Shown here: piece after piece, positions 36,788 through 48,552 of the stretch
Position numbering within the stretch: the first letter of the stretch is position 1
Layout of the letters: each line of letters begins with the position of its first letter
Origin: an endosymbiont of Escarpia spicata
Lineage (GTDB): Bacteria > Pseudomonadota > Gammaproteobacteria > Chromatiales > Chromatiaceae
Assembly (NCBI GenBank): GCA_003349915.1
Contig: QFXE01000007.1
Coordinates: 99,460-163,459 of the forward strand
Length of the DNA: 64,000 nucleotides
Direction of reading: 5' to 3'
Position numbers and translations under genes: made by a program
Notes under the pieces: model-generated
The model's input: only the letters and a program-made list of their open reading frames with translations
Database searches by the model: none
Told to the model about the DNA's origin: nothing

Positions 36788-38242
36788 TTAGCCCCCAAAC
36801 GCTGCAGTACAAATCGAAAGAAGACCTGCTGGAAACATTCCCAAGGCCAGCACGGAGAGGCCATTCAAGGATAGTACAATCCGTGTGTCCATGCCTGCAG
36901 TCAAAGGACTTTCATCAAGCGGCTTATCAAAATACATCAGCTTAATGATACGTATGTAGTAGAAAGCGCCGATAATAGAGAAGAAAACGCCTACCAGGGC
37001 CACCCAGGTCAAATCGACGCTAACGACGGCATCGAGTACGAACAGTTTCGCAAAGAAGCCCACAGTCGGCGGCACACCCGCCATGGAGAACATCAAAAGC
37101 AACATCATGGCGGCAAACCAAGGACTACGATGACTCAGTCCTTTATAGTCGTCGAGACTCTCTGCCTCAAAACCCTTACGACTCATGGCGATGACCATGC
37201 CAAATCCGCCCAGCGACATGATTGCATACACCAGGGTATAGAACATTGCTGCGGTATAGCCCTCCTGGGTACCCGCGAGTATGCCCAGCAGAATAAAGCC
37301 CGCATGAGATATAGTGGAATACGCGAGCATGCGCTTGATATTGGTCTGCGCAATCGCGATCAGATTGCCCACACCCATGGAGAGTATCGCCAGGATAATC
37401 AACATTCCCTGCCAACCCTCCCAGCCACCTGGCATCAGCAGCTCACCCAATCCATCTTTCAGGATGCGAACCGCCAGTGCAAATGCTGCGATTTTTGTCG
37501 CACTGCCGATAAACAGGGTAACAGCGGTGGGTGCACCATGGTAGACATCCGGCACCCACATGTGGAAGGGCACCGCGCCAAACTTGAACGCCAAGCCAAC
37601 GACCACAAAAACGAGACCGAACACCAGGACCATATTGTTCAGATCGGGGCTGGCAAGCGCAGTACTCAATTCATCGAAACGAATGGTTCCGGTGGCGCCA
37701 TAGATCATTGAGATGCCATAGAGCAGCATGCCGGAGGCAAGCGCACCCAGGATGAAATACTTCATGGCGGCTTCCGCGCCCTGCTTCGAATCCCGGTTGA
37801 AGGCAACCAGGGCGTAGAGAGAGAGCGCCAGCAGCTCCAGGCCGAGATATATCACCAGAAAACTATTGGCGGAGACCATGATACTCATGCCAAGCACGGC
37901 AAACAGCCCTAGGGTGTAGAACTCTCCTTTGAACAGTCCCCTGTCCTTCAGATAATCCTTGGCATAGAGAAAGGCGACGAAGCTGACCAGGTAGATCGCA
38001 ACCTTCAACACATCGCTCATGGCATCGCGTACGTAGCTGCCATCAAACACTATCTGCGCGTCGGGCTGTGCCACTGCCAGGGTGACCACAGCGGCAAGAA
38101 TCAGACCGATCTGAGTAATCCCGTAAGTAATGATGCGCTGTTCATCTTTTAAAAAGAGATCGACCACCAGCACGATACACGCCAGGGTGAGGACGAAAAT
38201 CTCCGGCAGAACCGGAATCAATATTGACGAGTCAAAATGCAT
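36788..38242 (-). CDS. nuoN: NADH-quinone oxidoreductase subunit N
   Basis: This 484-residue antiporter-like membrane subunit of complex I has about 14 helices. Proton-path residues lie in AEAAMKYFILGALASG and MAYSTISH-type segments (IKRMLAYSTISHAGFILLG). It translocates protons in the membrane arm. It is the last gene of the nuo operon, followed by the initiator tRNA cluster. Confidence 0.97.
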   Translation of the reverse strand: MHFDSSILIPVLPEIFVLTLACIVLVVDLFLKDEQRIITYGITQIGLILAAVVTLAVAQPDAQIVFDGSYVRDAMSDVLKVAIYLVSFVAFLYAKDYLKDRGLFKGEFYTLGLFAVLGMSIMVSANSFLVIYLGLELLALSLYALVAFNRDSKQGAEAAMKYFILGALASGMLLYGISMIYGATGTIRFDELSTALASPDLNNMVLVFGLVFVVVGLAFKFGAVPFHMWVPDVYHGAPTAVTLFIGSATKIAAFALAVRILKDGLGELLMPGGWEGWQGMLIILAILSMGVGNLIAIAQTNIKRMLAYSTISHAGFILLGILAGTQEGYTAAMFYTLVYAIMSLGGFGMVIAMSRKGFEAESLDDYKGLSHRSPWFAAMMLLLMFSMAGVPPTVGFFAKLFVLDAVVSVDLTWVALVGVFFSIIGAFYYIRIIKLMYFDKPLDESPLTAGMDTRIVLSLNGLSVLALGMFPAGLLSICTAAFGG

Positions 38243-38268
38243 TGAACGCTACCGAGTAAGTTGCCTGT

Positions 38269-39789
38269 TCAGAGCTTCGAGATGGAAACATGCTGCAGCA
38301 GATTAGCAATACTGGCATCCATCACCTCAACCAAGGGTGCGGGCCAGAGGCCAAGGACCAAGACAGCCACTGCAAGCGTCCCCAGCACGATGAATTCCCG
38401 AGAATTCATATCTTCCAGCGCGGCAACATTGTCATTCGACACATCGCCAAACAGCACCCGCTTGATCATCCAGAGAGTATAGGCCGCACCAATAATCAGT
38501 GTCGTTGCCGCCAGGAACGCATACCAGAAATCGGCGCGAAAACTGGCCAGGATCACCATGAATTCACCGACGAAGCCGGATGTGCCGGGCAGACCCGCAT
38601 TGGCCATGGCAAAAAAGACCATGAACGCTGCAAATACCGGCATGGTGTGCACCACGCCACCGTAGTCGTCGATCTGGCGACTGTGCATCCGATCATAGAG
38701 CACACCGACGCAGAGGAACATGGCGGCAGAGATGAAACCGTGAGAGACCATCTGCACCATACCGCCTTCCACGCCCAGCAGAGCGCCACTTCCCGCCCCG
38801 GGTCCGGCATCACTCATGATGATGAAAACGATGAAAAAACCGAGGGTGACAAAACCCATGTGCGCGATCGAGGAATAGGCTATCAGCTTTTTCATATCCT
38901 GCTGAGCCAACGCCACAAAACCGATGTAGACGACTGCGATCAAAGACATGCTAATGATCAGCCAGTCGAGGCTGTGACTTGCATCCGGCGTAATCGGCAG
39001 ACTGAAGCGGAGAAAACCATAACCGCCGATCTTCAGCATGATCGCAGCCAGGATGACAGAGCCGCCGGTAGGCGCTTCAACGTGGGCGTCCGGCAACCAG
39101 GTGTGCACCGGCCACATGGGAACCTTTACGGCAAACGCCATCAGGAAAGCGATAAAGATCAGGATCTGTTCCGTCAGGGTTAACTTCAGCTCATGGAACC
39201 CGAGGATATCGAAACTCCCGGACTGGAAGAACATATAGATCAGCGCGACCAGCATGAAGACCGATCCGAAGAAGGTATAGAGGAAGAACTTGATGGTCGC
39301 GTAGACCCGGTTAGGACCACCCCAGACGCCAATGATGATGAACATCGGGATCAGCATCGCCTCCCAGAAGACATAGAAGAGCATCGCATCCAGAGAGGAA
39401 AACACGCCTACCATGACACCTTCCATAATGAGAAAGGCCGCCATGTATTGAGAGGGTCTGTATTTGATCACTTCCCAGCCGGCGATGATTACCAACGGCG
39501 TGATAAAGGTGGTCAAAATAATCAGCGGCATGGAGATGCCGTCAACACCCAGGTAGTACTCGATCTTGAACTGGGAGACCCAGGATGCCCGTTCGACAAA
39601 CTGCATCGCGGCAGTGCCGCTGTCAAAGCCAAACCAGAGCGGCAGGCTCGAAGCAAAGGTAAGGGCAGCAACAATGAGCGCTGTCCAGCGGGTCGCATTG
39701 GGCTCCCTGTCACCACTGGCGAGCACCATTATCCCGCCGATAATCGGAAGCCAAATGGTCAGGCTGAGGATGGGCCAATCGGCAATCAT
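38269..39789 (-). CDS. nuoM: NADH-quinone oxidoreductase subunit M
   Basis: This 506-residue antiporter-like subunit has the expected EAMLIPMFIIIGVWGG segment (key Glu), WPVHTWLPDAHVEAPTGGSVILA (His/Lys channel), and MKKLIAYSSIAHMGFVTLG. It pumps protons within the membrane arm, between nuoL and nuoN. Confidence 0.98.
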   Translation of the reverse strand: MIADWPILSLTIWLPIIGGIMVLASGDREPNATRWTALIVAALTFASSLPLWFGFDSGTAAMQFVERASWVSQFKIEYYLGVDGISMPLIILTTFITPLVIIAGWEVIKYRPSQYMAAFLIMEGVMVGVFSSLDAMLFYVFWEAMLIPMFIIIGVWGGPNRVYATIKFFLYTFFGSVFMLVALIYMFFQSGSFDILGFHELKLTLTEQILIFIAFLMAFAVKVPMWPVHTWLPDAHVEAPTGGSVILAAIMLKIGGYGFLRFSLPITPDASHSLDWLIISMSLIAVVYIGFVALAQQDMKKLIAYSSIAHMGFVTLGFFIVFIIMSDAGPGAGSGALLGVEGGMVQMVSHGFISAAMFLCVGVLYDRMHSRQIDDYGGVVHTMPVFAAFMVFFAMANAGLPGTSGFVGEFMVILASFRADFWYAFLAATTLIIGAAYTLWMIKRVLFGDVSNDNVAALEDMNSREFIVLGTLAVAVLVLGLWPAPLVEVMDASIANLLQHVSISKL

Positions 39790-39807
39790 GCTATACGTCC
39801 TTCCTTC

Positions 39808-41796
39808 TTAGGCAACCACAAACCAGGTCAGCATCAAGAGCAGACCCAGAATCATCGCAATGGCGTAGTGATAGAGGTAACCGGTCTGCACATGGCGAAC
39901 GATACCCGCCAGCCAACCGACAGTACGTGCGGAGCCGTTCACAGCCAATCCATCAATCAGGCCACGATCGCCCACCATCCAGAGTATCTTGCCCAGCCCA
40001 CGGCTCCCGCCGGCAAATACCAGCTGGTAGGCTTCGTCGAACCAGTATTTCTTGTCAAGCATGTTGTAGACAGGGCTTGCAATCGATTTGATCCTGTCGG
40101 CAATCGACGGATTCTTCATGTAGATATACCAGGCCACGGCGAGACCACCCATAGCCAGATAGAACGGCAGCCCCATCATGCCGTGCAGGATAAAACCTGC
40201 CGCACCATGAAAATGTTCACCCATCTGCGCCAACCCGGCATGTTCCGGCAGCACGAAGAGTACGCCGTCGAACCAGTCACCGAAGAGCATGGGCCCGATG
40301 GTCAGGTAACCCAAAAAGATCGAGGGTATCGCCAACAGAATCAGCGGGATGGTAACGACCTTGGGTGTTTCGTGAATGTGCGCCTTGGCGTGTTCATCGC
40401 GTGGACCTTCACCGTGGAAAACCAGGAAGAACATTCGAAAACTGTAGAGAGCGGTAACAAAAACACCCGCGACAACCAGCACATAGGCATAGGTGGAACC
40501 CACAATGTCGGAGTGGTGTACTGCCTCGATGATCGCATCCTTGGAGAAGAACCCGGAGAAACCCGGAAAACCGATCAACGCCAGCGAACCGATCAGGGAG
40601 GTCCAGTAGGTAATGGGCATATATTTCCTAATGCCGCCCATTTTGCGAATATCCTGATTATGGTGCATGCCGATGATGACAGAACCTGCCGCCAGGAAGA
40701 GCAACGCCTTGAAAAAGGCGTGGGTCATCAGATGGAAGATACCTGCTGCGTAGGCAGAAGCACCCAATGCAACCATCATGTAGCCGAGCTGGGAGAGCGT
40801 GGAGTAGGCAACGACGCGTTTGATGTCGTTCTGCACGATACCGATAAGGCCGGTAAATAGCGCGGTAGTCGCACCGATTATCAACACGAAACTCAGTGCA
40901 GTCTCGGAGAATTCGTAGAGCGGCGACATCCTCGCCACCATGAAGATACCGGCGGTAACCATGGTTGCAGCATGGATGAGTGCAGAGATTGGCGTCGGAC
41001 CTTCCATCGAGTCGGGCAACCAGACATGCAGCGGCACCTGCGCCGATTTTCCCATCGCGCCGATGAACAGCAATATGCAGATGACCGTCATCAGCGACCA
41101 GTTGCTATCACCCCAGATGGTGATCTGGGTATCCGCCAGCGCGGGGGCCTTGGCGAAAACCTCGGCATAATCGATGCTACCGAAATACATCGCCACAGCA
41201 GCAATACCCAGGATGAAACCGAAATCACCGACCCGGTTGACCAGAAAGGCCTTGAGGTTGGCGAACACCGCTGTGGGGCGAACCGACCAGAAGCCGATCA
41301 GCAGGTAGGAGACCAGACCCACCGCCTCCCAGCCGAAGAAGAGCTGCATGAAATTGTTGGCCATCACCAGCATCAGCATGGAGAAGGTAAACAGGGAGAT
41401 ATAACTGAAAAAACGCTGGTAGCTGTTGACGCCGGCCAGACTGTTACTCGGCCAGTTCTCTTCATCGTGCGCCATGTATCCAATGGTATAGATGTGCACG
41501 CAGAAGGAGACGAAAGTCACCACGCTGATCATCACTGCCGTCAGCTGGTCAACCAGAAATCCGACTTCCATGGTCAGCCCGTCGCTCACCATCCAGGTGT
41601 AGATGGAGCCATTAAAGACCTGCTCACCGTCGAACATAAAGCGCTTGAGCACAAACAGCGAGAGCAGTGCAGAGAGACCGACACCGCCGCTGGTCACCCA
41701 GTGCGCCCCCTTACGGCCTATGCGGCTGCCGAAGAAGCCGGCAACAATAGCGCCCAAGAGCGGAGCCAACACTATGACGAGGTAGAGTTTTTCCAT
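39808..41796 (-). CDS. nuoL: NADH-quinone oxidoreductase subunit L
   Basis: This 662-residue distal antiporter-like subunit carries the long lateral helix at the C-terminus. Diagnostic segments are FFGWEAVGLVSYLLIGFW, GAMGKSAQVPLHVWLPDSMEGPTPISALIHAATMV and VVAYSTLSQLGYM. It lies between nuoK and nuoM. Confidence 0.98.
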   Translation of the reverse strand: MEKLYLVIVLAPLLGAIVAGFFGSRIGRKGAHWVTSGGVGLSALLSLFVLKRFMFDGEQVFNGSIYTWMVSDGLTMEVGFLVDQLTAVMISVVTFVSFCVHIYTIGYMAHDEENWPSNSLAGVNSYQRFFSYISLFTFSMLMLVMANNFMQLFFGWEAVGLVSYLLIGFWSVRPTAVFANLKAFLVNRVGDFGFILGIAAVAMYFGSIDYAEVFAKAPALADTQITIWGDSNWSLMTVICILLFIGAMGKSAQVPLHVWLPDSMEGPTPISALIHAATMVTAGIFMVARMSPLYEFSETALSFVLIIGATTALFTGLIGIVQNDIKRVVAYSTLSQLGYMMVALGASAYAAGIFHLMTHAFFKALLFLAAGSVIIGMHHNQDIRKMGGIRKYMPITYWTSLIGSLALIGFPGFSGFFSKDAIIEAVHHSDIVGSTYAYVLVVAGVFVTALYSFRMFFLVFHGEGPRDEHAKAHIHETPKVVTIPLILLAIPSIFLGYLTIGPMLFGDWFDGVLFVLPEHAGLAQMGEHFHGAAGFILHGMMGLPFYLAMGGLAVAWYIYMKNPSIADRIKSIASPVYNMLDKKYWFDEAYQLVFAGGSRGLGKILWMVGDRGLIDGLAVNGSARTVGWLAGIVRHVQTGYLYHYAIAMILGLLLMLTWFVVA

Positions 41797-41853
41797 GATC
41801 GTCGTTCTTTATAATTAATTCGCAGTAATGAACCTTAACAGCCAGTCAGGGCT

Positions 41854-42159
41854 TTAACCCTTCAGGCTACCCAGATCTTCAACATTGATCGAGCGGCGGC
41901 TGCGGAACAGCACCACCAGAATCGCCAGACCGATTGCCGCTTCTGCCGCTGCAACCGTCATGATAAAAAAGACAAAGACCTGCCCAGTCGTATCCCCGAG
42001 AAAATGCGAAAAGGCAATAAAATTCATATTGACCGCAAGCAACATCAACTCAACACACATCATAAGCACGATGAGGTTTTTGCGGTTGATAAAGATGCCG
42101 GCGATGCTCAACGAAAACAGGATCGCGCCGAGTATGAGGTAATCTGAAAGTGCAATCAT
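41854..42159 (-). CDS. nuoK: NADH-quinone oxidoreductase subunit K
   Basis: This 101-residue, three-helix subunit carries the two key membrane glutamates, in [13 protein letters not shown] and [13 protein letters not shown]. It links the proton path between NuoJ and NuoN in complex I. Confidence 0.97.
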   Translation of the reverse strand: MIALSDYLILGAILFSLSIAGIFINRKNLIVLMMCVELMLLAVNMNFIAFSHFLGDTTGQVFVFFIMTVAAAEAAIGLAILVVLFRSRRSINVEDLGSLKG

Positions 42160-42170
42160 AATCCCGGCTC

Positions 42171-42773
42171 CTAACCCTTTTCCGTTTCCATTTTGACCAT
42201 GCGTACCCGATCAGCACGTTTGACCGCCACCTGTTCAGTGGGATTCTGATATTTTGTTTCCGGACGTTTGCGCATGGTCAAACCAATGGCAGCGATAATC
42301 GCAACCAACAGGATCACCGCAGCAATCTCGAAGGAAAACATATAGACGGTGTAGAGCACACTGCCCAACTCTGCAGTATTGCTGTAATCAGCAGCATGTC
42401 TGGCCGGTGCAGCAAATTTTTCCAACCCGAAGTTCTGTGGCCCAACCACGAACACCAGCTCCGCCACCATGGCGAGCATCATCAACACACCCAGCGGCAG
42501 CACCTTCATAAAACCGGCACGCAGTGTTGCCACGTCGATATCGAGCATCATCAGCACGAAGAGAAACAGCACCATCACCGCTCCGACGTAGACCAGTACC
42601 AGTGTAATGGCCAGAAATTCCGCTTCCGCCAGTAGCCAGATTCCGCTGCTGGCGACAAAAGCCAGAATGAGGAACAGCGCAGAGTGCACGGGATTACGCC
42701 GTGTAATCACCATGCTCGCGGAGGCAATCAACACGAATGCCAACACATAAAAGATAAACTTTTCGAAAGTCAT
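42171..42773 (-). CDS. nuoJ: NADH-quinone oxidoreductase subunit J
   Basis: This 200-residue membrane subunit has five helices, with the family segments [13 protein letters not shown]-like [15 protein letters not shown] and [26 protein letters not shown] (pi-bulge helix). It is tightly packed between nuoI and nuoK. Confidence 0.96.
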   Translation of the reverse strand: MTFEKFIFYVLAFVLIASASMVITRRNPVHSALFLILAFVASSGIWLLAEAEFLAITLVLVYVGAVMVLFLFVLMMLDIDVATLRAGFMKVLPLGVLMMLAMVAELVFVVGPQNFGLEKFAAPARHAADYSNTAELGSVLYTVYMFSFEIAAVILLVAIIAAIGLTMRKRPETKYQNPTEQVAVKRADRVRMVKMETEKG

Positions 42774-42808
42774 CAGTTTTTCCAGCCAGTTAGCCTGTTG
42801 TATCCAAA

Positions 42809-43297
42809 TCAGCGATGTTCCGCCTGAGCCTCAAGGTCAGCAGCAATCTGGGATTCGTATTTATCCCCCATCGCCAGCAGTTTTGCCTTGGTCATCAGGC
42901 TGTCTTCACGATTTTCGAAGTGGTACTCGTAGAGTCGTGTCTCGACAATTGCATCCACGGGACAGGACTCCTGGCAGTAGCCGCAGAAGATACACTTGAA
43001 AAGATCGATGTCGTAGCGCGTAGTCCGACGGGAGCCGTCGTCACGAGGCTCCGCCTCAATTGTGATTGCCAGCGCCGGACAGGTTGCTTCGCACAGTTTA
43101 CAGGCGATGCAGCGCTCTTCCCCATTCGGATAGCGGCGTTGTGCATGCAGACCACGGAAGCGCGGTGAAACCGGCGCCTTCTCTTCCGGGTACATGACCG
43201 TGAACTTGCGCTTGAACAGGTATCTGCCAGTCACGCCAAGCCCACGGAACAACTCCAACAGGAACAGGCTCTTGAAATAGTTGGTCAGGGCGTTCAT
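42809..43297 (-). CDS. nuoI: NADH-quinone oxidoreductase subunit I
   Basis: This 162-residue peripheral subunit carries two [4Fe-4S] clusters (N6a, N6b). The binding motifs are [13 protein letters not shown] and [16 protein letters not shown]. It relays electrons from the NADH arm to NuoB. Confidence 0.98.
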   Translation of the reverse strand: MNALTNYFKSLFLLELFRGLGVTGRYLFKRKFTVMYPEEKAPVSPRFRGLHAQRRYPNGEERCIACKLCEATCPALAITIEAEPRDDGSRRTTRYDIDLFKCIFCGYCQESCPVDAIVETRLYEYHFENREDSLMTKAKLLAMGDKYESQIAADLEAQAEHR

Positions 43298-43310
43298 GCG
43301 TCAGAGCCTC

Positions 43311-44366
43311 TCAATCGAACCACCAGGGGAGCTGATAGACCACAGCCAAGCCCACTACGGCAATCCAAACAATGGTAATCGGGATGAACACCTTCCATCC
43401 GAGGCGCATGATCTGATCATAACGATAGCGGGGAAATGTGGCGCGCAGCCAGAGAAACATGAAACCGAACAGCGCCGTCTTCATCACCAGCCAGATAAAA
43501 CCCGGCACCCAGTCAAACAGGGGACCAAGGACGGGCCAGCCCTCGAAAGGAGACAGCCAGCCACCCAGGAACAGTACTGCGGTCAACGCAGAGATCAGGA
43601 TAATGTTGGCGTACTCAGCAAGGAAGAAGACCGCGAAGGTCATGCCAGAATAATCAACATGGAAACCTGCAACGATCTCAGACTCACCCTCCGCAACATC
43701 AAAAGGGGCGCGATTGGTCTCGGCCACACCGGAGATCACATAGACACCAAACAGCGGCAGTAACGGCAACCAGAACCAGGAGAAGAGTCCACCCTGCTGG
43801 GCTCTGACGATGTCGCCCAGATTCAGACTTCCCGCTGCGACCAAAACGCCCACCAGGGCAAAACCCATGGCGATCTCATAGGCGACGATCTGCGCTGCAG
43901 AGCGCATGGCGCCGAGAAAAGCGTATTTCGAATTGGAGGCCCAACCGGCAATGATGACGCCATATACGCCCACCGAGGTCAGTGCAAGAATATAGAGCAG
44001 TCCGGCGTTGATATCCGCCAGTACCAGTTCTTCATTGAATGGAAAGACTGCCCAAGCTGCCAGTGCCGGACCCAAAACCAGGGTCGGCGCAATCAGGAAC
44101 AGCACTTTGTTCGCGCTGGTCGGGATCACGATCTCTTTGAACATCAGCTTGACCGCGTCCGCAATGGGTTGCAGCCAGCCCTTCGGACCAACCCGGTTGG
44201 GGCCGACGCGCACTTGCATATAGCCGATAATCTTACGCTCGGCGTAGGTGAAATAGGCCACGCAGAGCATCACCGGCGCCACGATAGCGACGATCTTGAG
44301 TAGGGTCCAGATCAGAGTCTGTAACCCAAGTGGCAGGGCTTCCCAGATGCTGATAAAAAAATCCAT
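43311..44366 (-). CDS. nuoH: NADH-quinone oxidoreductase subunit H
   Basis: This 351-residue membrane subunit forms much of the quinone chamber. Conserved parts are [34 protein letters not shown] and [27 protein letters not shown]. It joins the peripheral and membrane arms. Confidence 0.98.
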   Translation of the reverse strand: MDFFISIWEALPLGLQTLIWTLLKIVAIVAPVMLCVAYFTYAERKIIGYMQVRVGPNRVGPKGWLQPIADAVKLMFKEIVIPTSANKVLFLIAPTLVLGPALAAWAVFPFNEELVLADINAGLLYILALTSVGVYGVIIAGWASNSKYAFLGAMRSAAQIVAYEIAMGFALVGVLVAAGSLNLGDIVRAQQGGLFSWFWLPLLPLFGVYVISGVAETNRAPFDVAEGESEIVAGFHVDYSGMTFAVFFLAEYANIILISALTAVLFLGGWLSPFEGWPVLGPLFDWVPGFIWLVMKTALFGFMFLWLRATFPRYRYDQIMRLGWKVFIPITIVWIAVVGLAVVYQLPWWFD

Positions 44367-44370
44367 CGGT

Positions 44371-46731
44371 TTACGCCTTCTCCAGGGTCACTTCGCCAAA
44401 CTGTGCACCGAGGGTCTCGGTGCCGGCCAGTCCGGCAGAGATTCGGACGCAACCGTCCGGAATATTCGCGTCGATCGAAACCGGCAGTGTTGCCTCTCTG
44501 CCATCCTGTGTCACAACTGCGGAGTCGCAATCGGCAAGGCCCGCTTTTTTGGCCTCCTCCGCATTGATGCAGATCGCAGCGGGCGCCGCATCCTTGGTCT
44601 GCTGCAGCGCACTTGCCCTGCGCACCAGACTATCCAGCGCGTAGGGCGGCACATCGCCAATCCTGATCAGGCCATCGACGGCACTCTGCAGATCCGCGCT
44701 CTCTGTCTTTCCAACACTGTTGTCCGGCATCACACCCTCACAGAGTGAAGCCAGTTCATCGCGAACCTGCTCAGATGAGGTATATTCGCAATCCTCCTGA
44801 TCCAGGAGATTACCCAGAACCCGCAGGACTTTCCAGGCGGGCCTGGCTTCCCCCAGCGGTTTTACCGCGCCGCGGAAACTCTGCCACTCACCTGCAGTAT
44901 TGACGTAGGTGCCGGAGGTCTCCGCGAATGCGGCTATCGGCAGCATAATGTCGGCAGCAGCTTCCAAGGCAGGGGAAGTATGAGTATTCAGCGCAACCAC
45001 CAGATCCGCGCTCTCAAGGGCGTTCCTGGTCAGACCCGCATCCCAGAAATCGTAACCTGGTTCGGCCCCTAGCAGCAGATAACCCTTACGGGGCAGTTTC
45101 TGCAGCTTCATGACATCCAGCCCTTTCTCAGCCGCCACCTTGGCACCGGGCAGCAGATCGGGCATTGCGCCGGCAAGACGGGCGCCAACACTGTTGGCCG
45201 CTTCTGCAAGAAAACCGAATGTCGCACCACTCGCGTTTGCTACCATCGATGCCAAAACACAGAGTATTGAGTAGTCGGGATGGGCCGCCGCAATATTTCC
45301 CAGCATCACCGCTGCTTTATCCGCATCCTTCAGGGCGCTAGCAATGGCTTTCGCATCATCGTCAGCAACCGCTTTATCGATGACCTTGGCCGCAGCCCCC
45401 TCACCCGTCGCGCCCAATGCCTTGGCAACTGCGGCCAGGCTTTGCACCATGCCCGCAGGGGTGGTTACCTGTTGGCTCGCAGTATAATTCAGCTCCAACT
45501 GCAGGGGATTGATGAAATGAACCTTGGCACCATTCACTGCCGCCTTGCGCAGGTTGTGCGCCAGAATCGGCTGCTCCTTGCGGGTATTGGAGCCCACCAG
45601 CAGCGCCGCATTCAAATTCTCTATCTCAGATATCTTCAAACCGAGCCAGCTAAAGGCCGGTTCCGCGCCATCCAAACGGAAGTCGCCCTGACGAAGACGG
45701 TAGTCAATATTGTTGCTGCCCAGCCCCCGAGTCACCTTTTGCGCAAGGTAGAGCTCTTCGAGAGTCGACGAGGGAGATACCAAAGTGGCAATCTGCTCCC
45801 CTTCGCCGATCTCCTGCAGCCCTGCGGCTGCCATATCCAGCGCCACTTCCCAGGTCACATCCTGCCATTCACCGCTCTGCTTGATCTTCGGCACGGTCAG
45901 ACGGTCATCGCTGTAGAGACCCTGATAGCTGAAACGGTCCCGGTCGGAGATCCAGCACTCATTGATCGACTCGTTATCCTTTGGCGCTACCCGCATTACC
46001 TTGTTACCGCGCAGGTGGAGATGCAGATTGGAACCGACGGAGTCGTGTGGCGCCACACCCTCGACCTGGGTCAACTCCCAGGCACGGGCACTGAAACGGA
46101 ACGGCTTGGAGGTCAAAGCCCCCACCGGGCAGAGATCGATGATATTGCCTGAAAGTTCAGAGTCGATGCTCTTCTCAATATAGGTGCCGATAACCATGTG
46201 TTCACCACGACCAGTGGCACCCATCTCCCGGATACCGGCGATCTCCTCGCCGAATCGAACACAACGCGTGCAGTGGATGCAACGGGTCATCTCGGTAGCG
46301 ATCAGCGGACCGATGTTCTTTGCCGGCACCACGCGTTTGCCTTCCACAAAACGGGAGACATCGCTGCCACAGGACACAGCCACATCCTGCAGCTCACACT
46401 CGCCGCCCTGATCACAGATCGGGCAATCAAGCGGATGATTGATGAGCAGGAACTCCATGGTGCCTTTCTGCGCAGCGAGCGCCAGCGGCGAGTGGGTAAA
46501 CACCTTCATCCCCTCCATCACCGGCGTGGCGCAGGCAGGCAGCGGCTTGGGCGCATTTTTCACTTCGACGAGACACTGACGACAGCTGGCGGAGATAGAG
46601 AGTTTTTTGTGATAGCAGAAACGAGGGATATCGATGCCCGCCTCATCGGTCACTTCGATGAGCATGTCACCGGCCTTCGCTTTAAGCTCCCGGCCATTAA
46701 CTTCGATGGTTACCATGGAATCCTGAGTCAT
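44371..46731 (-). CDS. nuoG: NADH-quinone oxidoreductase subunit G
   Basis: This 786-residue large iron-sulfur subunit has an N-terminal [2Fe-2S] ferredoxin fold ([16 protein letters not shown]) and His/Cys [4Fe-4S] motifs ([34 protein letters not shown]). A molybdopterin-oxidoreductase-like region without cofactor follows. It carries electrons from NuoF/NuoE onward. Confidence 0.97.
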   Translation of the reverse strand: MTQDSMVTIEVNGRELKAKAGDMLIEVTDEAGIDIPRFCYHKKLSISASCRQCLVEVKNAPKPLPACATPVMEGMKVFTHSPLALAAQKGTMEFLLINHPLDCPICDQGGECELQDVAVSCGSDVSRFVEGKRVVPAKNIGPLIATEMTRCIHCTRCVRFGEEIAGIREMGATGRGEHMVIGTYIEKSIDSELSGNIIDLCPVGALTSKPFRFSARAWELTQVEGVAPHDSVGSNLHLHLRGNKVMRVAPKDNESINECWISDRDRFSYQGLYSDDRLTVPKIKQSGEWQDVTWEVALDMAAAGLQEIGEGEQIATLVSPSSTLEELYLAQKVTRGLGSNNIDYRLRQGDFRLDGAEPAFSWLGLKISEIENLNAALLVGSNTRKEQPILAHNLRKAAVNGAKVHFINPLQLELNYTASQQVTTPAGMVQSLAAVAKALGATGEGAAAKVIDKAVADDDAKAIASALKDADKAAVMLGNIAAAHPDYSILCVLASMVANASGATFGFLAEAANSVGARLAGAMPDLLPGAKVAAEKGLDVMKLQKLPRKGYLLLGAEPGYDFWDAGLTRNALESADLVVALNTHTSPALEAAADIMLPIAAFAETSGTYVNTAGEWQSFRGAVKPLGEARPAWKVLRVLGNLLDQEDCEYTSSEQVRDELASLCEGVMPDNSVGKTESADLQSAVDGLIRIGDVPPYALDSLVRRASALQQTKDAAPAAICINAEEAKKAGLADCDSAVVTQDGREATLPVSIDANIPDGCVRISAGLAGTETLGAQFGEVTLEKA

Positions 46732-46756
46732 CGTCGTATTTCGTCTCTACTGGCCT

Positions 46757-48031
46757 TTAACCCGCACCGACCAGACACTTTTTGTGGTCGATGTGGTATT
46801 GGAATTCATCCCGGAAGTGCTTGAGCATACCAGCCACAGGTCCCGCGGCGGCATCACCCAGGGCACAGATGGTACGGCCGCTGATTCTGGCAGCCACGTC
46901 ATTAAGCAGATCCAGATCCTCCTGGCGGCCCTGACCGTTTTCGATACGGCTGATCACACGATAGAGCCAGCCGGTACCCTCGCGGCAGGGGGTACATTGA
47001 CCACAGGACTCTTCATGGTAGAAGTAGGACATGCGCTCAAGCACCTTGACCATACAGTTGGTATCGTCAAGCACGATTACCGCACCGGATCCCAGCATGG
47101 ATCCCGCTCCAGCGATAGCATCGTAATCCATGGTCAGATCCATCATCTGCTCACCGGGAATAACCGGCGCGGAGGAGCCGCCTGGAATAACCGCCTTGAG
47201 CTTACGCCCCCCTTTTACGCCACCAGCCATCTCCAGCAACTCTGAGAAAGGCGTACCCATGGGGATCTCAAACACACCCGGATTATTCAGATTGCCGGAG
47301 ATCGAGAATAGCTTGGAACCCCCGCTGTTCTTGACACCGATATCGGCAAACCAAGGCCCGCCCTCTTTCAGAATCATCGGAATGGAGGCCAGGGATTCTG
47401 TATTGTTGATGATCGTCGGACGACCATAGAGACCGAAATGGGCTGGGAACGGCGGTTTGAAGCGGGGCTGCCCTTTCTTGCCTTCGATCGACTCCAGCAG
47501 AGCCGTCTCCTCACCGCAGACATAGGCACCGCCACCAAGATGGGAGTGCAACTCGAAATCGAAGCCGGAACCGAGCAGGTTTTCACCCAGAAAACCTGCC
47601 TCGCGGGCCTCTTTCAGAGCCGCTTCAAAGCGCTCGTAGGGTTCCCAGAACTCGCCGCGGATGTAGTTGTAGCCCTGGGTCGCGCCTATCGCATAAGCGG
47701 CGATGATCATGCCTTCGACCAACTGGTGCGGATTGTAGCGCAGGATATCGCGATCCTTGAAGGTACCCGGTTCACCCTCGTCCGAGTTGCAGACCACGTA
47801 CTTCTGTCCCGGGGCATTACGGGAGATGAAACTCCACTTCAAACCAGTGGGAAAACCCGCGCCGCCGCGACCGCGCAGACCGGACTTTTTCACCTCTTCG
47901 ATGATCTCTTCCGGTGGGGTCTTCTCTTTCAGAATCCTGGTCAGCATCTCATAGCCACCCCGGCTCTGATACTGCTCGAGCAGCCAGGGACGGTCCAGAT
48001 CCAGAGTACGTAAACAGACTTCATTCACCAT
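46757..48031 (-). CDS. nuoF: NADH-quinone oxidoreductase subunit F
   Basis: This 424-residue subunit binds NADH and FMN and oxidises NADH. Motifs are [13 protein letters not shown] (NADH/FMN glycine loop), [17 protein letters not shown] and the [4Fe-4S] motif [17 protein letters not shown] at 48031 is chosen, with GGAG 8 nt upstream; the open frame is 37 codons longer without family match. Confidence 0.98.
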   Translation of the reverse strand: MVNEVCLRTLDLDRPWLLEQYQSRGGYEMLTRILKEKTPPEEIIEEVKKSGLRGRGGAGFPTGLKWSFISRNAPGQKYVVCNSDEGEPGTFKDRDILRYNPHQLVEGMIIAAYAIGATQGYNYIRGEFWEPYERFEAALKEAREAGFLGENLLGSGFDFELHSHLGGGAYVCGEETALLESIEGKKGQPRFKPPFPAHFGLYGRPTIINNTESLASIPMILKEGGPWFADIGVKNSGGSKLFSISGNLNNPGVFEIPMGTPFSELLEMAGGVKGGRKLKAVIPGGSSAPVIPGEQMMDLTMDYDAIAGAGSMLGSGAVIVLDDTNCMVKVLERMSYFYHEESCGQCTPCREGTGWLYRVISRIENGQGRQEDLDLLNDVAARISGRTICALGDAAAGPVAGMLKHFRDEFQYHIDHKKCLVGAG

Positions 48032-48036
48032 CCGTC

Positions 48037-48543
48037 TTACTCCAGTCCTTCCAGGATCGAATCGATGATCTCTGGTGTCAGGTTTTCGTAATATTGCTTG
48101 CCGATCTGCATCATCGGTGCGCCGCCACAGGCCCCCAGACACTCGACCTCTTTGAGGGTAAAGCGACCATCTTCTGTGGTCTGGCCCAGCTTGATACCCA
48201 GCCGATCCTCCAGGTGATCAACAACCCGGTCAGAGTTGTTGATCATGCAGGAGACATTGGTGCAAATGCAGATCTTGTGCTTGCCGACCGGCTTCAACTC
48301 GTACATCGAGTAGAAGGTGGCCACTTCGTAGACCGCGATCGGCGCCATATTAAGATAGGCCGCCACATCGTTCATCAATTCGGTTGTCAGCCAGCCGCCG
48401 TTGGCGTCCTGGACGATACGCAATGCCGCCATCACCGCCGACTGCTTCCAGTCCGCAGGATATTTGGCAATCCACTGATCGATCTCTTCCCGAATCTCGG
48501 TGGAGAAAATTTCCGCTTTGTTATTCACTTCTATCGTGTTCAT
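48037..48543 (-). CDS. nuoE: NADH-quinone oxidoreductase subunit E
   Basis: This 168-residue thioredoxin-fold subunit has a [2Fe-2S] cluster (N1a), with Cys in CTNVSCMIN and [13 protein letters not shown]. It docks beside NuoF, whose ATG begins six bases after its stop. Confidence 0.97.
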   Translation of the reverse strand: MNTIEVNNKAEIFSTEIREEIDQWIAKYPADWKQSAVMAALRIVQDANGGWLTTELMNDVAAYLNMAPIAVYEVATFYSMYELKPVGKHKICICTNVSCMINNSDRVVDHLEDRLGIKLGQTTEDGRFTLKEVECLGACGGAPMMQIGKQYYENLTPEIIDSILEGLE

Positions 48544-48552
48544 CTCAGCGCT

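Noticed and set aside
39193-40860. 555-codon plus-strand frame across nuoM-nuoL
   Set aside because: Antisense shadow of nuoL and nuoM; composition (His, Gln, Asp) is not protein-like.
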